This document shows, one piece after another, positions 63,587 to 64,000 of a stretch of DNA of 64,000 bases. The translations under genes and the position numbers were made by a program. The notes below the pieces were generated by a model. The model saw only the letters and a list, made by a program, of their open reading frames with translations, did not search any database and was not told where the DNA came from. The stretch is taken from the NCBI GenBank assembly GCA_937873395.1, contig CALMYH010000107.1, positions 1-64,000 on the forward strand, in the 5' to 3' direction. The stretch's first letter is position 1. Every line of letters begins with the position of its first letter. The DNA comes from an uncultured Burkholderiales bacterium (lineage in GTDB: Bacteria > Pseudomonadota > Gammaproteobacteria > Burkholderiales > Burkholderiaceae_C).

Positions 63587-64000
63587 TCAGCGCAGGACCA
63601 GCACCGGGGTGTGGGAATGGGTGAGCACCTGCTGGGTTTCGCTGCCCAGCAGCAGACGCTTGAGGCCCTTGCGGCCGTGTGAGGCCATCACGATCAGGTC
63701 GCATTTGTTGCGTTTGGCGGCCGCGATGATGGCTTCGGCAATCAGGTCCGACTTGACCGTCACCGGCTTGACCTTGACCTCGCGCACCTGGCCGGCCGAC
63801 TTGACCGCGTTGACGGCTTCCATGGCCTCTTCCTGCCACTGCTTCTCGATCCGGGCCACCTCGGCCGCGGCCAGCGCCACGCCGCCTTCGAAGTAGGTCT
63901 GCGGATAGCGGGGAACCACTTTCAGGGCCACCACCTCGGCACCGGTCAGGTCGGCCAGGTTGATGGCGTGGTCCACCGCCATTTTCGAGAGTTTGGAGCC
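63587..64000 (-). CDS. Universal stress protein (UspA family), 5' end outside window
   Basis: 137 C-terminal residues are visible; the gene starts beyond the right edge (GSKLSKMAVDHAINLAD is an internal segment close to the N-terminus). The ATP-binding UspA signature is at the end: LIVMASHGRKGLKRLLLGSETQQVL with G-2x-G-9x-G(S/T) spacing, then HSHTPVLVLR. It is a typical single-domain stress protein. The 164 bp between its stop and the CBS gene hold no clear feature. Confidence 0.9.
   Translation of the reverse strand, partial: GSKLSKMAVDHAINLADLTGAEVVALKVVPRYPQTYFEGGVALAAAEVARIEKQWQEEAMEAVNAVKSAGQVREVKVKPVTVKSDLIAEAIIAAAKRNKCDLIVMASHGRKGLKRLLLGSETQQVLTHSHTPVLVLR

Noticed and set aside
1..64000. 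CRISPR array, prophage, transposon or integron
   Set aside because: No regularly spaced repeats, transposase, integrase or phage structural genes were seen on either strand; tRNA genes show no adjoining integrase or partial tRNA duplicate.

Overview
This is a 64 kb, gene-dense, high-GC stretch of bacterial chromosome with about 54 protein genes, 5 tRNA genes and no sign of phage, insertion sequences, integrases or CRISPR. Several features point to a betaproteobacterium of the order Burkholderiales, probably Comamonadaceae-like: the order tRNA-Leu, tig, clpP, clpX, lon; a Bug-type tricarboxylate-transporter receptor; a small Trp-rich protein; a DUF6806-like protein; and the block cyclophilins, cysS, alkA, accA, tilS, lysC. 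The assignment is inference from gene content; no rRNA is present.

Layout. 1-3161 (minus): two cyclophilins, an L,D-transpeptidase and a TPR protein, joined by 4-bp start/stop overlaps and probably an envelope module. 3386-8956 (plus): cysS, alkA-like glycosylase, accA, tilS and lysC, followed by tRNA-Ser(GCU). 9195-12480: an EamA permease, hslR and hemH, and a HAD phosphatase divergent from hemH. 12735-15771: a three-gene glycine betaine/proline-type ABC transporter. 15786-18768 (minus): an SH3 protein and a non-canonical Lon-family protease. 18887-26367 (minus): a compact operon hpnC, MFP, RND pump, hpnD, hpnE, in which an efflux pump sits inside the squalene-synthesis genes. 26498-30756 (plus): a second, divergent MFP/RND pair behind a palindromic operator-like site. 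30789-38962: a LysR regulator, a DadA-like dehydrogenase, a class III aminotransferase, a TAXI-type TRAP transporter and an Asp/Glu racemase homologue, which look like an amino-acid (possibly D-amino-acid) uptake and catabolism locus.

39060-45276: tRNA-Leu(UAG), trigger factor, ClpP, ClpX and Lon, the core protein quality-control block, with a heat-shock-like promoter before lon. 45386-46929: tRNA-Gly(GCC), tRNA-Cys(GCA), glucokinase and an inverted tRNA-Leu(UAA). 47119-51629: two small conserved proteins, then murI, class I fumarase and a NavAb-like sodium channel in one overlapping minus-strand unit. 51776-57388: acetyl-CoA synthetase, cytochrome c, the Trp-rich protein, ilvD and lgt. 57575-63024: a malonate-utilisation operon (GntR regulator, malonyl-CoA decarboxylase, Bug receptor, enoyl-CoA hydratase homologue, malonyl-CoA synthetase). 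The window ends with a CBS-domain protein and a truncated universal stress protein.

No stretch over 300 bases lacks a feature. The longest featureless intervals are the leaders before lysC (about 170 bp), the opu-like operon (about 190 bp downstream of its promoter) and the gene at 47119 (about 190 bp).
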